A stretch of DNA of 64,000 bases from Chelativorans sp. AA-79 (GCF_029457495.1 NZ_CP120361.1:2682001-2746000), one strand, 5' to 3'. Positions 24,999-34,989 are shown, numbered from the stretch's first letter. A program made the numbers and translations. The notes: generated by a model from the letters alone, not told the origin.

Positions 24999-26127
24999 AT
25001 GCGTGCGGAGACCGCGAACCTGATCGACGAAATCAGGCAGGCCATAAGCCTGCTGAGGAGGTATCTTTGACTGGGACGAGGCGGTAAAGCGGCTCGAATA
25101 CCTCAACGCGCGCGCCGAGGACGGCGATCTTTGGAACGACCCGCAGGAAGCGCAGAAACTGATGCGCGAGCGCCAGTCGCTCGAGGAAAACATCAATGCC
25201 ATCAATGGGCTGTCGCGAGCGCTTGACGACAATGTCGAGCTGATCGAACTCGGCGAGGAAGAGGGCGACGACGCGATCGTCGAGGAGGCGGAGGCTGCGA
25301 TCCGCTCGCTTCGCGGCGAAATCGCCGCGCGTCAGATCGAAACGCTGCTTTCTGGCGAAGCTGACGCGAATGACACCTATATCGAAATCCATGCGGGCGC
25401 CGGCGGCACGGAAAGCCAGGACTGGGCCTCGATGCTCCTGCGCATGTACACGCGTTGGGCGGAGCGGCGCGGCATGAAGGTCGAGGTGCTCGAACTGCAT
25501 GACGGCGAGGAGGCGGGCATCAAGTCTGCGACGATCCTGGTGCATGGGCACAATGCCTATGGCTGGCTCAAGACCGAATCGGGCGTCCACCGGCTGGTGC
25601 GCATCTCCCCTTTCGACAGCAATGCGCGCAGGCACACCTCCTTTGCGAGCGTGTGGGTCTATCCCGTGATCGACGATACGATCGAGATCGATATCCCCGA
25701 ATCGGAGGTGCGTATCGACACGTACCGATCCTCCGGCGCGGGTGGTCAGCATGTCAACACGACGGATTCGGCGGTGCGCATCACGCATATTCCAACGGGC
25801 GTCGCCGTTGCCTGCCAGCAGGAGCGCTCGCAGCACAAGAACCGGGCCAAGGCTTGGGAGATGCTGCGCGCCAGGCTCTACGAGATGGAGCTGAAGAAGC
25901 GGGAGGAGGCGGCGAACGCCACGGAAGCCTCCAAGGGCGACATCGGCTGGGGCCACCAGATCCGCTCCTATGTGCTGCAGCCCTACCAGATGGTGAAGGA
26001 CCTGCGCACGGGCGTGGAAAGCCCGAGCCCGCAGGACGTGCTCGACGGCGATCTCGACGGGTTCATGAAGGCTTCCCTGTCTCAGCGCGTCAGCGGCGCC
26101 GCAGCGGAAGTTGCCGATATCGATTGA
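24999..26127 (+). CDS. prfB: peptide chain release factor 2, with programmed +1 frameshift
   Basis: RF2 reads UGA and UAA stop codons. Translation starts at the ATG at 24999 and runs 23 codons to CTT at 25065-25067. It meets an in-frame TGA at 25068-25070 and must shift +1 so that GAC (25069-25071) is read next. The joined product (24999-25067 plus 25069-26127) has 375 residues, the normal RF2 size. The SPF recognition tripeptide is in [12 protein letters not shown] and the catalytic GGQ in SGAGGQHVN. An AGGAGG element at 25056-25061, three bases before CTT-TGA-C, stimulates the shift. Low RF2 lets the ribosome pause and shift, giving autoregulation, as known for the family. Confidence 0.96.
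25056..25071 (+). promoter_or_regulatory. RF2 programmed frameshift site
   Basis: The site consists of an internal Shine-Dalgarno AGGAGG (25056-25061), the spacer TAT, the slippery CTT and the stop TGA followed by C (TATCTTTGAC). This is the same layout as the well-studied E. coli prfB site. Confidence 0.95.
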
Positions 26128-26275
26128 ACAACTACGCCGGAAGGTTGTGAAGCTCTGAAACCATAATTCCATTTGAGACCTGCGAGCGGTGCGGTAGTGC
26201 TGTATAGCTCGGTGCCGGCAAGTGGGATCGGCCTACGCAATAGGTTGCACTGCGTTTCCGGAGGGGAACTGGAAG

Positions 26276-28099
26276 ATGTGTGGGATTGTGGGGATCATCG
26301 GGCGTGAGCCCGTCGCGCCGCTGATCGTCGATGCGCTGAAGCGGCTCGAATATCGCGGCTATGATTCGGCCGGCGTGGCAACGATAGACGATGGCCACCT
26401 CGTGCGGCGTCGCGCGGAAGGAAAGCTAGTCAACCTGGAAAAACGGCTCGCGGAACAGCCGCTTGACGGCCTGGTCGGCATCGGCCACACGCGCTGGGCC
26501 ACCCACGGCGCGCCAAACGAGACCAATGCGCATCCTCACTTCTCGGACGATGTGGCCATCGTCCACAACGGCATCATCGAAAATTTCGCGGAGCTGCGCG
26601 ACGAATTGATTGCCGACGGCTTCGTTTTCGCTTCGCAGACGGACACCGAGGTGGTGGCACATCTGGTGGCGCGCGAGCTTCGGCAGGGAAAGGCGCCGAA
26701 GGATGCTGCCTTTGCGGCGCTCAGCCAACTCAGGGGCGCGTTTGCGCTCGCCGTTCTGTTCCGCGGCGACGAGGACCTGATCGTAGGCGCCCGCAACGGT
26801 CCGCCGCTCGCCATCGGCCATGGCGATGGCGAGATGTTCCTGGGCTCCGACGCCATCGCGCTCGCGCCCTTCACCGACGCCATCACCTATTTGGAGGATG
26901 GCGACTGGGCGGTGGTGCGCCGCTCGGGCGTCGAAATCTTCGACATGAACGGCAAGCCGGTCGAACGCAGGCGTCAGCAGTCGATCGGCACCAGCTTCAT
27001 GGTGGACAAGGGCAACCATCGGCATTTCATGGAGAAGGAGATCCACGAACAGCCGGAGGTGATCTCGCACACACTCGCTCACTACGTCGATTTCGTCGGC
27101 GGGGGCGTGAAGCCCTTCGAGACGCCCTTCGATTTCGCGAAGATCGACCGGCTGGCGGTCTCGGCCTGCGGCACGGCCTATCTGGCGGGCCTGATCGGAA
27201 AATACTGGCTGGAGCGCTATGCGCGGCTGCCCGTCGACATCGATATCGCGTCGGAGTTCCGCTACCGCGAGATGCCGCTGTCGAAGTCGAGTGCCGCCCT
27301 CTTCGTCTCGCAATCGGGCGAAACGGCCGACACGCTCGCATCGCTACGCTACTGCCGGCGCGAAGGCGTGCCGATCGCTTCGATCGTGAATGTGCGCGAT
27401 TCGACCATGGCGCGGGAGAGCGACGGGATCTTCCCGACGCTTGCCGGTCCCGAGATCGGCGTGGCCTCCACCAAGGCCTTCACCTGCCAGCTCTCGATCT
27501 TCGCCGCGCTCGCGGTGCGGGCGGGGCTGGAACGCGGGACGCTCTCCCGGGAAGAGGCAGGCCGGCTCGTGCGCGCGCTTTCGGAGGCGCCGCGCTATGC
27601 CGCGCAGGCGTTGAAGCTGGAAGGGCGCATCGAGCAAGTCGCGCGCGAACTCGTACATGTCCGTCATGTGCTCTATCTCGGCCGCGACACGAGCTATCCG
27701 CTGGCGCTCGAAGGCGCACTCAAGCTCAAGGAACTGTCCTACATCCATGCGGAGGGATATGCGGCGGGCGAATTGAAGCACGGCCCCATCGCGCTGATCG
27801 ACGAGACCATGCCGGTGGTCGTGATCGCGCCGGATGACCGCATTTTCGAGAAGACCGTGTCGAACATGCAGGAAGTAGCCGCCCGCGGCGGGCGCATCAT
27901 CCTGATCACGGACGAGGAGGGCGCATCCCGCACCTCGCTCGAAAAGTTCGAGACGATCGTGATGCCCGCCATGCCGGAATTCATCGCGCCGATCGTCTAT
28001 GCTCTGCCGGTGCAGATGCTCGCCTATCACACGGCGGTGGCGCTGGGGACCGATGTCGATCAGCCCAGGAACCTCGCAAAGTCCGTCACGGTGGAGTAG
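26276..28099 (+). CDS. glmS: glutamine--fructose-6-phosphate aminotransferase (isomerizing)
   Basis: GlmS makes glucosamine-6-phosphate from fructose-6-phosphate and glutamine, the entry step to UDP-GlcNAc for peptidoglycan and lipid A. The 607-residue protein starts MCGIVGIIG, leaving Cys2 as the N-terminal glutaminase nucleophile. It has the RWATHG and HNGIIENF motifs and two SIS sugar-isomerase domains (SACGTAY, SQSGETADT, LGRD, AEGYAAGELKHGPIALID), and ends LAKSVTVE. The ATG at 26276 follows GGAGGGG. I see no glmS ribozyme upstream, as expected outside Gram-positives. A DUF502 gene follows after 111 bases. Confidence 0.98.
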   Translation: MCGIVGIIGREPVAPLIVDALKRLEYRGYDSAGVATIDDGHLVRRRAEGKLVNLEKRLAEQPLDGLVGIGHTRWATHGAPNETNAHPHFSDDVAIVHNGIIENFAELRDELIADGFVFASQTDTEVVAHLVARELRQGKAPKDAAFAALSQLRGAFALAVLFRGDEDLIVGARNGPPLAIGHGDGEMFLGSDAIALAPFTDAITYLEDGDWAVVRRSGVEIFDMNGKPVERRRQQSIGTSFMVDKGNHRHFMEKEIHEQPEVISHTLAHYVDFVGGGVKPFETPFDFAKIDRLAVSACGTAYLAGLIGKYWLERYARLPVDIDIASEFRYREMPLSKSSAALFVSQSGETADTLASLRYCRREGVPIASIVNVRDSTMARESDGIFPTLAGPEIGVASTKAFTCQLSIFAALAVRAGLERGTLSREEAGRLVRALSEAPRYAAQALKLEGRIEQVARELVHVRHVLYLGRDTSYPLALEGALKLKELSYIHAEGYAAGELKHGPIALIDETMPVVVIAPDDRIFEKTVSNMQEVAARGGRIILITDEEGASRTSLEKFETIVMPAMPEFIAPIVYALPVQMLAYHTAVALGTDVDQPRNLAKSVTVE

Positions 28100-28210
28100 G
28101 GCGCAGTTGGCTTTCGCTTTGTTCTGGACGGGAGGTGGCGCCGTCACGTAAAGTTTCGGCGTGTCGTATACATTCCTCCACCATAGCAATGTTCGAGGTG
28201 CTGCCCGGTG

Positions 28211-28912
28211 ATGACGCGCCTGCGCAACTACTTCCTGACCGGCTTCGTTGTCGCCGCGCCGCTGGCCATAACGGCTTATCTCGTCTGGGGGTTCATCGGC
28301 TGGGTGGATTCCTGGGTGAAGCCCTATATCCCTGCACGCTACAACCCGGACAATTATCTGCCTTTCGCGGTGCCGGGCTTCGGCCTGATCGTGGCGGTGG
28401 TGCTGATCACGCTGATCGGCTTCCTGACGGCGAACTTCATCGGCCGAAGCATCGTCTCCTACGGCGAGTATTTTCTCGACCGCATGCCCTTCGTGCGCAG
28501 TGTTTACAAGACGCTGAAAAACATTCTGGAGACCGTGCTGCACGAACGCTCCGACACTTTCAAGAAGGTCGGCCTGATCGAGTATCCGCGCAAGGGTCTC
28601 TGGGCGCTGGTCTTCATCGCAACCGAGGCCAGGGGCGAGGTCCGCGATCTGACGGGGAACGATGCGGATCCCGCGGTGGCCGTCTTCCTGCCCACCACGC
28701 CCAATCCCACCTCGGGCTATCTGCTCTACGTGCCGAGGAACGAGATCATGGAACTGGCGATGACCGTGGAAGACGGCGCCAAGCTCATCATCTCCGCCGG
28801 GCTGATCTCACCGGAATACCAGCAGGAAACGAAGAAGCTTGCGGACGAGGCAATGGCCGGGAAGGCACGGCGCGCGCCGGCGGGAAACGGTGAAGATTCG
28901 CTGGCGAAGTAG
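28211..28912 (+). CDS. DUF502 family membrane protein
   Basis: The 233-residue inner-membrane protein has two strong hydrophobic helices (about 10-30 and 55-80) and a cytoplasmic/periplasmic domain. The family hallmarks are PGFGLIVAVVLITLIGFLTAN, RMPFVRSVYKTLKNILETV and the TPNPTSGYLLYVPRNEI stretch. Function is unknown; plant relatives (COV proteins) affect development, which says little here. A GTG at 28208 directly precedes the ATG at 28211 and could also serve. It follows glmS and converges on recG, with 18 bases between the stops. Confidence 0.9.
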   Translation: MTRLRNYFLTGFVVAAPLAITAYLVWGFIGWVDSWVKPYIPARYNPDNYLPFAVPGFGLIVAVVLITLIGFLTANFIGRSIVSYGEYFLDRMPFVRSVYKTLKNILETVLHERSDTFKKVGLIEYPRKGLWALVFIATEARGEVRDLTGNDADPAVAVFLPTTPNPTSGYLLYVPRNEIMELAMTVEDGAKLIISAGLISPEYQQETKKLADEAMAGKARRAPAGNGEDSLAK

Positions 28913-28930
28913 TGCTTCCCGGTGGCACCT

Positions 28931-31039
28931 TTACCCCGCCCGCAGAAGCCGCACCGCCTCGTCCTTGCCGAAGAGATAAAGAAGGACGCGGAGCGCCCGG
29001 CCGCGCTCGCCCGCAAGCTCGGGGTCGCGCGTTAGGAGAAGCCGCGCATCGTCGCGCGCTGTGGCGAGAAGCTCGGCATGGAATTCCAGCCGCGCCACCT
29101 GGAAGCCCGGCATTCCGGACTGGCGGGTGCCCAGAAGGTCGCCTTCGCCGCGCAGCCTCAGGTCTTCCTCTGCGATGACGAAACCGTCCTCGGTGTCGCG
29201 CAGGACGGCCAGACGACGCTTCGCCACCTCGCCCAAGGGCGGCTTGTAGAGGAGCACGCAGGAGGACGGTTTGTCACCGCGCCCGACACGGCCTCTGAGC
29301 TGGTGCAACTGAGCGAGGCCGAATCGCTCGGCGTGCTCGATCACGATGATGGTCGCGTCCGGCACGTCGACGCCCACCTCCACCACGGTCGTTCCGACGA
29401 GGATGCGCGTCCGGCCTTCCTTGAAGGCACGCATGGCCTCGTCCTTCTCCCGCGCGGCCATGCGGCCATGCACGAGGCCGACGGTCTCCCCGAACACGTG
29501 CTTGAGCGAGGCGAAGCGGTCCTCGGCGGAGGTCAGCTCAATGGCATCGGAGTCCTCGACGAGCGGACAGATCCAGTAGACCTTCTGGCCTTCCCCGATC
29601 GCGCTTCGCAGGCGTTCCACCAACTCGTCGAGCCGGTCCGTCGGCATGGTGACGGTGCGGATCGGCTTGCGGCCGGCGGGTTTCTCCGTCAGCCGCGAAA
29701 CATCCATGTCGCCGAAGGCCGAAAGCACGAGCGTGCGCGGGATGGGGGTGGCCGTCATGACGAGCATGTCCGGTGCATCGCCCTTTGCGCTGATGGCAAG
29801 CCGCTGATGGACGCCGAAGCGGTGCTGCTCGTCGATGATCGTCAACACGAGATCGCGGAACTTGACCGATTCCTGGAAAAGCGCATGGGTGCCGATCACG
29901 AAGGCGACATCCCCGGAGGCGATGCCGTCGAGGATCGCCTGACGCTCTCGGCCCTTCTCGCGGCCCGTGAGCAGCGCGGTCTTGAGGCCGGCAGCCTGGG
30001 CAATGGGCGCGATGGTGGAAAGATGCTGCCGGGCGAGGAGTTCCGTGGGCGCCATGAGCGCGGATTGTCCGCCGGCTTCTGCCGCCCGTGCCATGGCCAG
30101 CAGCGCCACGACCGTCTTGCCCGCGCCTACATCGCCCTGAAGGAGCCGCAACATGCGCTCTTCCTTTGCAAGGTCGCCGAAGATATCTGCAACCGCGCGC
30201 TGCTGGGATGGCGTGAGCGAATAGGGCAGCGCCTGCTTGATCCGTGCGGCGAGGGCACCGTCGCCCCGGAGCGGGCGGCCGGCGAGCTTGCGCGTGCGGG
30301 CGCGGACAAGAGCGAGCGAAAGCTGGCTTGCGAGCAGTTCGTCATAGGCAAGCCGCTGCCATGCGGTGTTCTCGGGTGAGATATCCTCCACGCTCCTGGG
30401 ATCGTGAAGGCGTTGGAGCGCTGCGCGGAAGGAGGGAAATCCCAGCCGGGCTTGCAGCCCCTCGTCCTGCCATTCCGGCATGTCCGGTACGCGCGCGACG
30501 GCCTGCGCGATGGCGCGGCGCAGCACCTTGGGCGAAAGGCCGGCGGTGAGCGGGTAGACAGGCTCCAGCGGCGGCACGGTGTCGGCTTCCGCGATCGGCA
30601 CGATATAGTCCGGGTGAACCATCGAAGCGCGGCCGTTGAACCATTCCATGCGGCCCGAGGCCAAAACCTCGCCGCCGACGGGGAGCTGCTTTTCGAGATA
30701 GGCCTGGTGGGCGTGGAAGAAGGTCAGAGCGATCTGCCCCGTCTCGTCGAAGGCGAAGACGCGGTAAGGTACGTTCTTCTTGCCGCGAGGCGGCGGCTGG
30801 TGGCGGTCCACCGTCAGTCTCAACGTCACGATTGCGCCCTGCGGTGCATTGGCGATGTCCGGTCGGTTGGTGCGGTCGATCAGCGAGTGGGGCAGCACGA
30901 ACAGGAGATCGCCCACCCGCAGGGGGCGATTCGTTAGGTCCGCCGGCACGACATTGGCGATCAGCCCGGCCGTGCGGTCGCCTATGCCTTCAAGCACGGT
31001 TGCCGGAGCAAAGAGCGGGTCGAGAAGCGAAGGGCGCAT
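28931..31039 (-). CDS. recG: ATP-dependent DNA helicase RecG
   Basis: RecG remodels stalled replication forks and branch-migrates Holliday junctions. The 702-residue protein has the N-terminal wedge/OB region (VPADLTNRPLRVGDLLFVLPH). The superfamily 2 motor follows: Walker A GDVGAGKTVVALLAM, DEQH box IIDEQHRFGVHQR, ATPIPRTL, and RGRVGRGDKPSSCVLLYKPPLG. It ends in the C-terminal TRG hairpin region (LRLRGEGDLLGTRQSGMPGF). It is divergent from sdhE-mfd, with 106 bases between; the recG-sdhE-mfd order is common in this group and brings two related DNA-repair translocases together. Confidence 0.98.
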   Translation of the reverse strand: MRPSLLDPLFAPATVLEGIGDRTAGLIANVVPADLTNRPLRVGDLLFVLPHSLIDRTNRPDIANAPQGAIVTLRLTVDRHQPPPRGKKNVPYRVFAFDETGQIALTFFHAHQAYLEKQLPVGGEVLASGRMEWFNGRASMVHPDYIVPIAEADTVPPLEPVYPLTAGLSPKVLRRAIAQAVARVPDMPEWQDEGLQARLGFPSFRAALQRLHDPRSVEDISPENTAWQRLAYDELLASQLSLALVRARTRKLAGRPLRGDGALAARIKQALPYSLTPSQQRAVADIFGDLAKEERMLRLLQGDVGAGKTVVALLAMARAAEAGGQSALMAPTELLARQHLSTIAPIAQAAGLKTALLTGREKGRERQAILDGIASGDVAFVIGTHALFQESVKFRDLVLTIIDEQHRFGVHQRLAISAKGDAPDMLVMTATPIPRTLVLSAFGDMDVSRLTEKPAGRKPIRTVTMPTDRLDELVERLRSAIGEGQKVYWICPLVEDSDAIELTSAEDRFASLKHVFGETVGLVHGRMAAREKDEAMRAFKEGRTRILVGTTVVEVGVDVPDATIIVIEHAERFGLAQLHQLRGRVGRGDKPSSCVLLYKPPLGEVAKRRLAVLRDTEDGFVIAEEDLRLRGEGDLLGTRQSGMPGFQVARLEFHAELLATARDDARLLLTRDPELAGERGRALRVLLYLFGKDEAVRLLRAG

Positions 31040-31145
31040 GGACAGAACCTAATGGCAGCAGGGCGATGAGGAAATGCTTTGGAGAGGCTGACTTTCCACA
31101 GGCGAGACGCTATATGCCCCTTCTCACCGCGAAAGGCATGGCTCA

Positions 31146-31433
31146 ATGACTGGAACAACGCGTTCAAGCGCCGATCTCGACCCGCGCAGGCGTCGCGCTC
31201 TCGTGCGCGCGTGGCGGCGCGGCATGCGCGAGATGGACCTAGTGCTCGGCGGCTTCGCGGATTCGCACATAGGGGCGCTGTCGGACGAGGAACTGAACCA
31301 ATTCGAGGCGCTGCTGGAAGTGCCTGATACGATGCTTCTGCAATGGGTCACCGGCGAGCGGCCCGTAGCGGAGCCCTATGATACCACGCTTTTCAAACGC
31401 ATTTGCGCCGCCGGTGGCGCGCCGAGCATCTGA
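31146..31433 (+). CDS. sdhE: succinate dehydrogenase flavinylation factor (SdhE family)
   Basis: SdhE (YgfY, Sdh5, CptB family) helps attach FAD covalently to the SdhA flavoprotein. The 95-residue length and the RRGMREMDLVLGGF motif, with the conserved RGMxE, are diagnostic. The C-terminal part (LLEVPDTMLLQWVTGERP) also fits. GGCTCA precedes the ATG at 31146; the ribosome site is weak. mfd starts 11 bases after the stop, so the two are co-transcribed. That pairing is positional rather than functional as far as is known. Confidence 0.92.
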   Translation: MTGTTRSSADLDPRRRRALVRAWRRGMREMDLVLGGFADSHIGALSDEELNQFEALLEVPDTMLLQWVTGERPVAEPYDTTLFKRICAAGGAPSI

Positions 31434-31444
31434 CAGATACCGAA

Positions 31445-34400
31445 ATGACCGAACTGATCGATCCTATCGGCCTTGCGTGCCGGAATGGTCCGGCAATCGT
31501 GGACGGCGTTGCCGACGGCTACGAGCCCTTCGCTCTCGCCCAGATATCCAACGAGATCGCGCCGGATGAGCCGCTGGTTTTCGTCGTGCGCGACGGCCAG
31601 CGCCTGCCGCTGATTGCTGAAGCCTTGCAGTTCGCCGATCCGAGCCTCCCGGTGATGACGCTGCCGGCATGGGACTGCCTGCCGTATGATCGCGTTTCGC
31701 CGGGGGCGGATGCCGCCGCCCGCCGACTCGACGCGCTTTCGGCCATGGCAGCGCTCAAACGCCATCCGCACCGCGCGATCGTGCTGGTCAGCGCCAACGC
31801 GTTGCTCCAGCGCATGCCGCCCGCCGATCATATCGAGGCGCAGGGCTTTCGCGCCAAGCCGGGCAATCAGGTCGATATGGAGGCGCTGGTCGCGCGGCTG
31901 GAGACGGCGGGTTTCGAGCGCGTCCCTTCCGTGCGCGATATGGGGCAATATGCGGTACGCGGCGGCATCCTCGATCTCTTCGCGCCCGGCTGGGAGGAGG
32001 CGCTGCGTCTCGATTTCTTCGGCGACACGCTCGATTCTATCCGTGCCTTCGACGTGGCGACCCAGCGCACCACCGGTCAGCGCACCGAGGTGGCGCTGCA
32101 GGCCATGAGCGAGGTGACGTTGACGCCGGATACGGTGAGCCGCTTCCGCCGTCATTACATCGAGACCTTCGGTGCGCCCTCACGCGAGGACGCGCTTTAC
32201 GCCGCGATCTCGGAGGGGCGGCGTTTCTCCGGCATGGAGCACTGGCTGCCGCTCTTTTATGACAGCCTCGAGACCGTCTTCGATTACCTGCCCGACGCGC
32301 CGCTCGTCTTCGACCACCTGGCGCAGGAAGCGATCACCGAGCGCCATTCGCTGATCGTCGACCATTATGAAGCGCGCACGCGACAGCTTTCGGAAGGAGC
32401 GGGGCTCGGCGATTCAGTACCCTACAAGCCGGTCGAGCCGCAGAGCCTCTATCTCGATCCGCAGGAGGTTTCCGCGGCAGCGGAAACGCGCGTCTTCATC
32501 CGGCTCACGCCATTCGCCACGCCGGATGCCGCGGGCGCCAAGGTGTTCCACGCCGGGGCCTCGGCCGGGCGTGGCTTTGCGGAAGAGCGCGCCGACCCCA
32601 ATGCAAATGTGTTCGACCACGCGGTCAAGCATCTCGGCGAGAAAAGGGCGCGCGGAAAGCACGTGCTGGTCGCCGGCTGGAGCGAGGGCTCTACCGAGCG
32701 GCTCGGCCAGATCCTCGCCGAGCACGGGCTCGGCGGCGTGGCGCGCGTGGAAAGCTTGGGCGAGCTTGCGAAGCTGCCGAAAGGGCAGGCCGGTCTCGGC
32801 ATTCTGCCACTGGAAGCGGGGTTCGAAACGGACCGGCTCGTTATCCTTGCCGAGCAGGATGTCCTGGGCGACCGGCTCGTGCGCCGCTCCAAGCGGCGCA
32901 AACGGGCGGCTGACTTCATTTCAGAAGCGAGCGCGCTTTCGGCGGGCGATATCGTCGTTCATGCCGACCACGGCATTGGTCGCTTTATCGGCCTCAAGAC
33001 CATCGAGGCGGCCGGCGCTCCGCACGAGTGTCTCGAAATCCACTATGCCGGCGACGACCGGCTGTTCCTGCCGGTTGAAAACATCGAACTCCTGTCACGC
33101 TACGGCTCCGATTCGGCGGAAGCCACGCTCGACAGGCTTGGCGGCGGGGCCTGGCAGTCGCGCAAGGCGAGGCTGAAGAAACGCCTGCTCGAGATGGCGG
33201 GCCAGTTGATCAGGCTCGCTGCCGAGCGGCAGATGCGCCCGGCGACGAAGATCATGCCGCCCGAAGGGGTCTACGGCGAGTTTGCCGCGCGCTTTCCCTA
33301 TGACGAGACGGACGACCAGCAGACGGCCATCGATGCCGTCTTGGAGGATCTGAGCGCCGGTCGGCCGATGGACCGGCTCGTCTGCGGCGATGTCGGTTTC
33401 GGCAAGACGGAGGTGGCGCTGAGGGCCGCCTTCGTGGCGGCCATGGAGGGCTTCCAGGTGGCGGTAGTGGTGCCGACCACGCTGCTCGCCCGCCAGCACT
33501 TCAAGACCTTCCGTGAGCGCTTCACCGGCCTGCCGGTCAGGGTGCGGCAGGCCTCGCGTCTGGTCGCGGCCAAGGAACTGGCGGAAACGAAGAAGGGGCT
33601 CGCCGAGGGGACGGTCGACATCGTGGTGGGCACGCACGCGCTGCTGGGCTCCTCCATAAGTTTCAAGAATCTGGGCCTGCTCATCATCGACGAGGAGCAG
33701 CATTTCGGCGTGAAGCACAAGGAGCGATTGAAAGAACTGAAGGCGGATGTTCACGTTCTGACGCTCTCGGCCACGCCCATCCCGCGCACGCTGCAACTTG
33801 CGCTCACGGGCGTGCGGGAGCTTTCGCTGATTGCCACGCCGCCCGTGGACCGCATGGCGGTGCGCACCTTCATTTCGCCCTTCGACCCGCTGGTCGTCCG
33901 CGAGACGCTCTTGCGCGAGCGCTATCGCGGCGGGCAAAGCTTCTATGTCGTGCCACGCATCTCGGACCTGGCCGAGGTTCAGGAGTTCCTGCACGAGCAG
34001 GTGCCGGAACTCAAGGTGGCGACGGCGCATGGCCAGATTGCCGCCGGTGAGCTCGACGACATCATGAACGCCTTCTACGACGGCAAATATGATGTGCTGC
34101 TTTCCACGACCATCGTGGAGTCGGGTCTCGACATTCCTACGGCCAACACGCTGATCGTGCACCGGGCCGACATGTTCGGCCTGGCACAGCTCTATCAGCT
34201 GCGCGGCCGTGTCGGACGCTCGAAGGTACGCGCCTATGCGCTCTTCACGCTGCCGGCGAACCGCACGCTCACGCCCACTGCGGAGCGGCGTCTCAAGGTG
34301 CTGCAGTCGCTCGATTCGCTGGGCGCCGGCTTCCAACTCGCAAGCCACGATCTCGATATCCGCGGAGCAGGTAACCTTTTGGGTGAGGAGCAGTCCGGCC

Positions 34401-34951
34401 ATATCAAGGAAGTGGGCTACGAACTTTACCAGCAGATGCTGGAGGAGGCGGTGGCGGAGCTGCGCGGAACCGGCGAAGCAGTAGACACCGGCTGGTCGCC
34501 GCAGATCACGGTCGGCACGGCGGTCATGATCCCCGAGCACTATGTGCCCGACCTGCAGCTTCGACTGGGCCTCTATCGCAGGCTGGGCGAAATCGAGACG
34601 CCGGAGGAGATCGACGGCTTCGGCGCCGAGCTCATCGATCGCTTCGGGCCGATGCCGGAGGAGGTGCAGCATCTCCTCAAGATCGTCTATATCAAGTCGC
34701 TCTGCCGGCGCGCCAATGTGGAGAAGCTCGATGCCGGGCCAAAGGGCGTGGTGCTTCATTTCCGCAACAAGGAGTTCCCGGAGCCGGCGGGGCTGGTGCG
34801 CTTTATCGGAGAGCAGGGGCAGCTCGCCAAAATCCGGCCGGACCAGAGCGTGGTCTTCATCCGCGATTGGCCGACGCCGGAGAAGCGGCTTGCGGGAGCT
34901 GCCATCGTGATGACGCAGCTTGTGCGGCTAGTGGAGAAGCAGGCCGCCTAG
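31445..34951 (+). CDS. mfd: transcription-repair coupling factor
   Basis: Mfd displaces RNA polymerase stalled at DNA lesions and recruits UvrA. The 1168-residue protein has the UvrB-like N-terminal modules (LPAWDCLPYDRVSPG) and the RNA polymerase-interaction domain (GDIVVHADHGIGRFIGLKT). The RecG-like motor has Walker A GDVGFGKTEVALRAAF, IIDEEQHFGVKHKE and RGRVGRSKVRAYALFT, and the C-terminal UvrA-binding domain is present. I chose ATG 31445, clear of the sdhE stop; an in-frame ATG at 31403 would overlap sdhE by about 30 bases. No ribosome site is strong at either. A long palindrome begins at the stop codon. Confidence 0.97.
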   Translation: MTELIDPIGLACRNGPAIVDGVADGYEPFALAQISNEIAPDEPLVFVVRDGQRLPLIAEALQFADPSLPVMTLPAWDCLPYDRVSPGADAAARRLDALSAMAALKRHPHRAIVLVSANALLQRMPPADHIEAQGFRAKPGNQVDMEALVARLETAGFERVPSVRDMGQYAVRGGILDLFAPGWEEALRLDFFGDTLDSIRAFDVATQRTTGQRTEVALQAMSEVTLTPDTVSRFRRHYIETFGAPSREDALYAAISEGRRFSGMEHWLPLFYDSLETVFDYLPDAPLVFDHLAQEAITERHSLIVDHYEARTRQLSEGAGLGDSVPYKPVEPQSLYLDPQEVSAAAETRVFIRLTPFATPDAAGAKVFHAGASAGRGFAEERADPNANVFDHAVKHLGEKRARGKHVLVAGWSEGSTERLGQILAEHGLGGVARVESLGELAKLPKGQAGLGILPLEAGFETDRLVILAEQDVLGDRLVRRSKRRKRAADFISEASALSAGDIVVHADHGIGRFIGLKTIEAAGAPHECLEIHYAGDDRLFLPVENIELLSRYGSDSAEATLDRLGGGAWQSRKARLKKRLLEMAGQLIRLAAERQMRPATKIMPPEGVYGEFAARFPYDETDDQQTAIDAVLEDLSAGRPMDRLVCGDVGFGKTEVALRAAFVAAMEGFQVAVVVPTTLLARQHFKTFRERFTGLPVRVRQASRLVAAKELAETKKGLAEGTVDIVVGTHALLGSSISFKNLGLLIIDEEQHFGVKHKERLKELKADVHVLTLSATPIPRTLQLALTGVRELSLIATPPVDRMAVRTFISPFDPLVVRETLLRERYRGGQSFYVVPRISDLAEVQEFLHEQVPELKVATAHGQIAAGELDDIMNAFYDGKYDVLLSTTIVESGLDIPTANTLIVHRADMFGLAQLYQLRGRVGRSKVRAYALFTLPANRTLTPTAERRLKVLQSLDSLGAGFQLASHDLDIRGAGNLLGEEQSGHIKEVGYELYQQMLEEAVAELRGTGEAVDTGWSPQITVGTAVMIPEHYVPDLQLRLGLYRRLGEIETPEEIDGFGAELIDRFGPMPEEVQHLLKIVYIKSLCRRANVEKLDAGPKGVVLHFRNKEFPEPAGLVRFIGEQGQLAKIRPDQSVVFIRDWPTPEKRLAGAAIVMTQLVRLVEKQAA

Positions 34952-34989
34952 ATCATTTCAGCGTTTCATAGAAACGCTGAAATGATCTA
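34949..34989. terminator. 19-bp perfect palindrome at the mfd stop (terminator or dispersed repeat)
   Basis: Starting at the mfd stop codon, AGATCATTTCAGCGTTTC (34950-34967) is exactly reversed and complemented by GAAACGCTGAAATGATCT (34971-34988). The loop is three bases (ATA), with one further T-A pair outside. It lies between convergent genes and can fold on either strand. There is no U-run. Its shape recalls the small dispersed palindromes common in Rhizobiales genomes, but I cannot count copies beyond this window; none recurs within it. Confidence 0.7.

Noticed and set aside
25068..25070. Premature stop in prfB as evidence of a pseudogene
   Set aside because: It is the regulated RF2 frameshift stop; AGGAGG and CTTTGAC are intact.
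33095..34759. 554-codon open frame on the minus strand
   Set aside because: Shadow of mfd.
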